From positions 33,398,501-33,462,500 of the forward strand of contig CP136890.1 of the NCBI GenBank assembly GCA_034359265.1: a stretch of 64,000 nucleotides of DNA, written 5' to 3'. The notes under the pieces are model-generated. The model had not been told where the DNA came from, did no database searches, and saw nothing but the letters and a program-made list of their open reading frames with translations. Below are positions 60,920 through 64,000 of this stretch, piece after piece (position 1 is the first letter of the stretch; every line of letters begins with the position of its first letter). Source of the stretch: Canna indica (Eukaryota; Streptophyta; Magnoliopsida; Zingiberales; Cannaceae). Position numbers and translations under genes: made by a program.

Positions 60920-61175
60920 CCTTCCTTTCTCGTCTCCTGCCCCCGGCGACACCCCTTGCAATGTCGGTGATACCTTTCTCGTCTCCCTTTCTCCCTCGGC
61001 GATCACTTCTCATCTCCCGCCCCTAGTGACACCTCCCCTTGCAATGCTGCTCTCCCTCCCTCGGCAACCACTTCTCATCTCCTGCCCCTGGAGACACCTC
61101 CCCTTGCAATGCTGCTCTCCCTCCCTCGGCGACTACTTCTCATCTCCCGCCCCCAGCGACACCTCCCCTTGCAAC
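60920..61175 (+). repeat. 65-bp pyrimidine-rich tandem repeat
   Basis: CTTCTCATCTCC recurs at 61006, 61071 and 61136 (period 65), with a more diverged unit before it (from about 60935). Each unit has GACACCTCCCCTTGCAATGC and TCTCCCTCCCTCGGC. The array begins directly at the LTR-3 border. No open frame convincingly uses it. Confidence 0.8.
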
Positions 61176-62500
61176 AAACCCGACGATGTGATCGACTGAT
61201 CTCACCTTATCTTCCAGTGCTGGTTTGACCTTCCTGTGCGTCGAAAGGTAAGCGAGCAAATGTGGTTTCTTATGTGTGCTGCAGAAATGTTCAATTTATA
61301 CAAATATCTTAGAAAATTGAATATCTTCTAGTGCTGATCTCACCTTATCTTCCCGTGCTGGTTTGACCACATAAAGAGTATATCTAATCGTGAGTAAAAA
61401 TTATGTCATATAAGAGTAAAAATTAAGTACTGCAAGTATTGTGTGTGTTGGAAGTTCGCTGTGAGGGAAGGGCTCTTGCCGAAAGTTACTGCAAGTATTA
61501 GATGAAATTTTCTTCTTGCTCAAAACATTATTTAGATTGAAAAACCAAGCATGGTTAATTTCTCCAACTAGGTTGGTCAAAAAGGGAAATGTTTGCCTAA
61601 TAAAACAAATGCCCATCGAAGATAAGAAAGCACATCTAGTTCCAACTCCACTACTATATCTTTTGTTGACAGAGTAAGCAAGTTTGCATTAGTCTTGTTA
61701 TTGAAGAGGATCGTGTAATATTTGCAGTATCTGAATTGTCCAGAGTTAATCTTTATTTGAGATTGTGTGCCAAATTTTGATTTAATGCTATATGATATGA
61801 GAAGGCAGTAAAGAGGATTAGGTTTCTGGGAGTCATCAATTCCACCACTTGGTTTTTTGGTTCAGTTGAACAAGATCATTACAGAAGAAGCACACCTTAT
61901 CAAATCCACTAAAAGCTTTCATATATGTAGGACTCCAGTAACACAAACTAGCTATAGCCAAAATCTCAAACCAAGTCCCCAACAATGGAGATGGAGAGAG
62001 AGTTGGCCGAGCCCCATCCTTAGCCACGCGAGAAGCAGCAAATATCAGTTCCATATCATTTCAATGTTATAAATCTTTTCAATGTTCTATGTAAAAGGTC
62101 ATTGATTTTATTGGTAGCCTTTGTTGTTCTAGTTCCTTTTTTGTTGTAGAAACTTGAAAAAGCAAATTTTATAACTGCTTTTGTAGTGGTCCATATAGCA
62201 GGACTAGTGTGTTACTGATGCCTATTTTATAGCAAATTTTATAGCTACTTTTGTAGTGGTCCATATAAGCTAAAAAGGAACTAGAATAAAAAAAGGAGAA
62301 AAAGAAAATACTAATCATGAAGAATTTATAAAAGAGAATAGAGGAGAATTAGTAACCCAGAAGGACATTCCAAAGGCAAGTTTTTCGAGTTGCTATCAAC
62401 ATTGCAATGCCTTTCACTGCAACAATTTATTTAATTACTGACTGATTAAAACAGACGCTTAGTATAAGCGTCGGTTTTAATTAAAGCAGCTGGGTTAGAT
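61176..62500. other. Region without a recognised gene
   Basis: A 34-base segment, GATCTCACCTTATCTTCC plus AGTGCTGGTTTGACC, is repeated at 61197-61230 and 61335-61368. A 15-bp inverted pair TTCTAGTTCCTTTTT / AAAAAGGAACTAGAA spans 62127-62286 and encloses two copies of TTTTGTAGTGGTCCATATA. A near-perfect palindrome lies at 62445-62481. The minus frame 62054-61836 (72 codons) looks protein-like in composition but matches nothing known to me and has no neighbouring exon. Nothing else is supported. Confidence 0.5.
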
Positions 62501-63635
62501 AGTGATTAATAACGGGCACAGGTTGATGGAGCTGGTTAATCAAGAACCGGCGCCATCAGTTCTGCGCCGGTTTGGTTGTTTTTTTCCCTCTTCCTGTTTT
62601 CATTTCCCGCTTCCCATTTGTTTTTTCCTACTGTTCTCTTCTCAAACCCTAGTTGTTCTCCGCTGTTCTCCGCTTCGCTTTTCCCGCTTCTCCACTCTTC
62701 TCTAGCTCCCTCTTTCTTCTTCCCGCATCTCCCATTTCCTTTTCCACCATTCCCATTTCCCTTCCCGTACCTCCCTTATTTTTCTTCCCTCACGTCGGTT
62801 CTCCAGCTCCCTCCTTCTACCCCCATCTCGTTGATCTCCCTCCTTAGAGCCGGTGAGTAGACTCTAGAACGCGGAGCATGAAATCTTGCACGATGGATCT
62901 ACGACTGGGATCGCACCAGGCCTTCTTCTCTGCTGTCAAATCAGACGACATCGCCGCCGTCTGCCGCATCATCGAGAGCTTAGACAGTGTTTTGAATTTA
63001 CTAGGAGGTGCGGTGATGTAAGTAGTGCACGAATAATGAATTAATGCTGAATTTAATTGGAAAAGCTGGCGAGCTTCTTTGATGATACATACAATACCAT
63101 ATCTGAAACCCGTATATGCGATCGAGTAAGTATTGAATTAACTAATTTGGATTTGGCATGCAGGATTTGCAGCAGAGTACTTTGCCGATCAGCAAGAAGA
63201 GACGTTTGCGAATTGGGAGGGGAAGCCTTTTCTCCAGGTGTACAAGAGTGTCCTCAATTCAAAGTCAAAAGAGGAATCACCGGTGACCATTTAATTAATA
63301 CATTAACAGCTTTATGTACTTATCATAGTAAAGTTCATTTGAAATCACTTTCTGATCATCTTGCATAAAGTAATATGGGCAAGTTAAAATTCAACTTGTT
63401 CTGTGCAGTGCTTAAAAGTTCTTGTCATCTTTAATTATTGCAAGAACACAAAATTAAATATTTTAGCTAATCAGATTACACCTTTTATTGTTGCATGTTG
63501 GTACGTACGCAGGCCAACTTTGCAAGATGGGAACCGAGCCATGGTCACTTCTTGTTCCGTCACCCATGGGAACACTACCTTAAAATTGGAGCTTTGAGCC
63601 GCCACTCTTTCCACTTACATCATCGCACCTCCTAG
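62501..63635 (+). CDS. Tentative 5' exons of an unidentified gene, possibly ankyrin-related
   Basis: A long CT-rich stretch (62576-62850) resembles a plant 5' UTR. A GTGAGT donor-like site follows at 62853, then an ATG at 62878 that opens 46 codons up to a strong donor GTAAGT at 63016. The peptide ([20 protein letters not shown]) resembles the first helix pair of ankyrin-repeat proteins, but this is weak. Two further exon-like segments follow good acceptors: 63164-63237 after GGCATGCAG, open in two frames, one reading [19 protein letters not shown]; and 63513-63635 after GTACGCAG, reading [15 protein letters not shown] and ending at TAG. The phases do not join simply, so this may be a degraded gene, alternative exons or chance. 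The ORF at 63057-63368 overlaps in another frame and looks less likely. Confidence 0.35.
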
Positions 63636-64000
63636 TAAATCAGTCTTCTTGCCAAACTGCATCAATAATGAATTAAATTCCCTCCACTCATCTTTCATTT
63701 TTATGTCCTGGCAAGTGCACGAATCTTTGTTGGTTGTTTCTAGTTGCACAAACTAATGCTGCATAGTTACTTATACGAGGCCTTATACGAGGCCTGATCT
63801 TATAGGCTTTTTGAAAATATCAACATTTGTCTTATCTTGATTTCTGTTGTCAAATTCATCACTGATAAAGCAAAATACATGAACGGCTGGTTGTATTGAT
63901 TATTAGTAATCAGCATCTTCAGTCTCACTTTGGAATCCTTTAGATACTATATAGGGTTCTCGAATTGATATTATTGACCTGCAGATTGGTTAATTTCTTC
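63636..64000. other. AT-rich sequence to the window edge
   Basis: No coding signal is seen. TTATACGAGGCC is tandemly duplicated at about 63771-63794. It may be intron or 3' flank of the tentative gene upstream. Confidence 0.4.

Noticed and set aside
62176..62256. TTTTGTAGTG at two places as the missing right end of the CACTA element at 57243
   Set aside because: The terminus differs from the expected TTTTCTTGTAGTG, occurs twice in a direct repeat, and is followed by GTCCATATA and not by unit R sequence.

Overview
The window is a flowering-plant nuclear chromosome segment. It holds one certain host gene end, one tentative host gene start, and about 58 kb of nested transposable-element remains between them. 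The plant assignment rests on intron-split myo-inositol-3-phosphate synthase exons with plant-type splice sites, Ty1/copia and Ty3/gypsy elements primed by initiator-Met tRNA (TGGTATCAGAGC), a hAT element with CCGAACCGAA-type ends, a CACTACAAGAAAA end and a MULE with a 9-bp target duplication. The species cannot be read from the sequence; a monocot is possible but unproven.

Layout. 1-1709: the last five exons of an inositol-3-phosphate synthase gene (+ strand). 2845-10085: a decayed Ty1/copia element (- strand) with a 1.4-kb hAT element nested in its pol. 10704-17515: a second, more decayed copia element (+ strand). 17516-34884: stacked LTRs of large-LTR families, called here LTR-1 (about 2.6-2.7 kb, with a 52-bp minisatellite) and LTR-2 (about 2.9 kb, with two minisatellite classes), in both orientations and nested in one another. 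32041-57242: a very AT-rich repeat, called here unit R (about 1.7 kb, several partial tandem copies). It has been broken open by a solo LTR-1, a Pack-MULE-like element, an LTR-3/LTR-4 mosaic, an internally deleted gypsy element (43171-47931), two oppositely oriented LTR-3 copies nested in each other, and a TIR element. 57243-60919: one end of a CACTA element, LTR-3 pieces with a primer-binding site, an orphan gypsy integrase fragment and a probable copia LTR rich in TCGACCGA motifs. 60920-64000: low-repeat DNA with a pyrimidine-rich leader and possible exons of an unidentified gene on the + strand.

Insertion order can be read from target-site duplications (TSDs): hAT into copia (GGTGTAGG/GGTGTACG), solo LTR-1 into LTR-2 (TAGGG), gypsy into unit R (AGTAA), inverted LTR-3 into LTR-3 (GCAGC), and MULE into unit R (TATTTTAAA). 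No retroelement reading frame is intact, so mobility would need proteins from elsewhere. Apart from the synthase gene, the window is best read as heterochromatin-like intergenic DNA. The most unusual parts are the minisatellite-bearing giant LTRs, the 2.3-kb LTR inverted repeat, the unit R array and the Pack-MULE-like element with paired G-box hairpins. All boundaries were placed by eye; no alignment or search was run.
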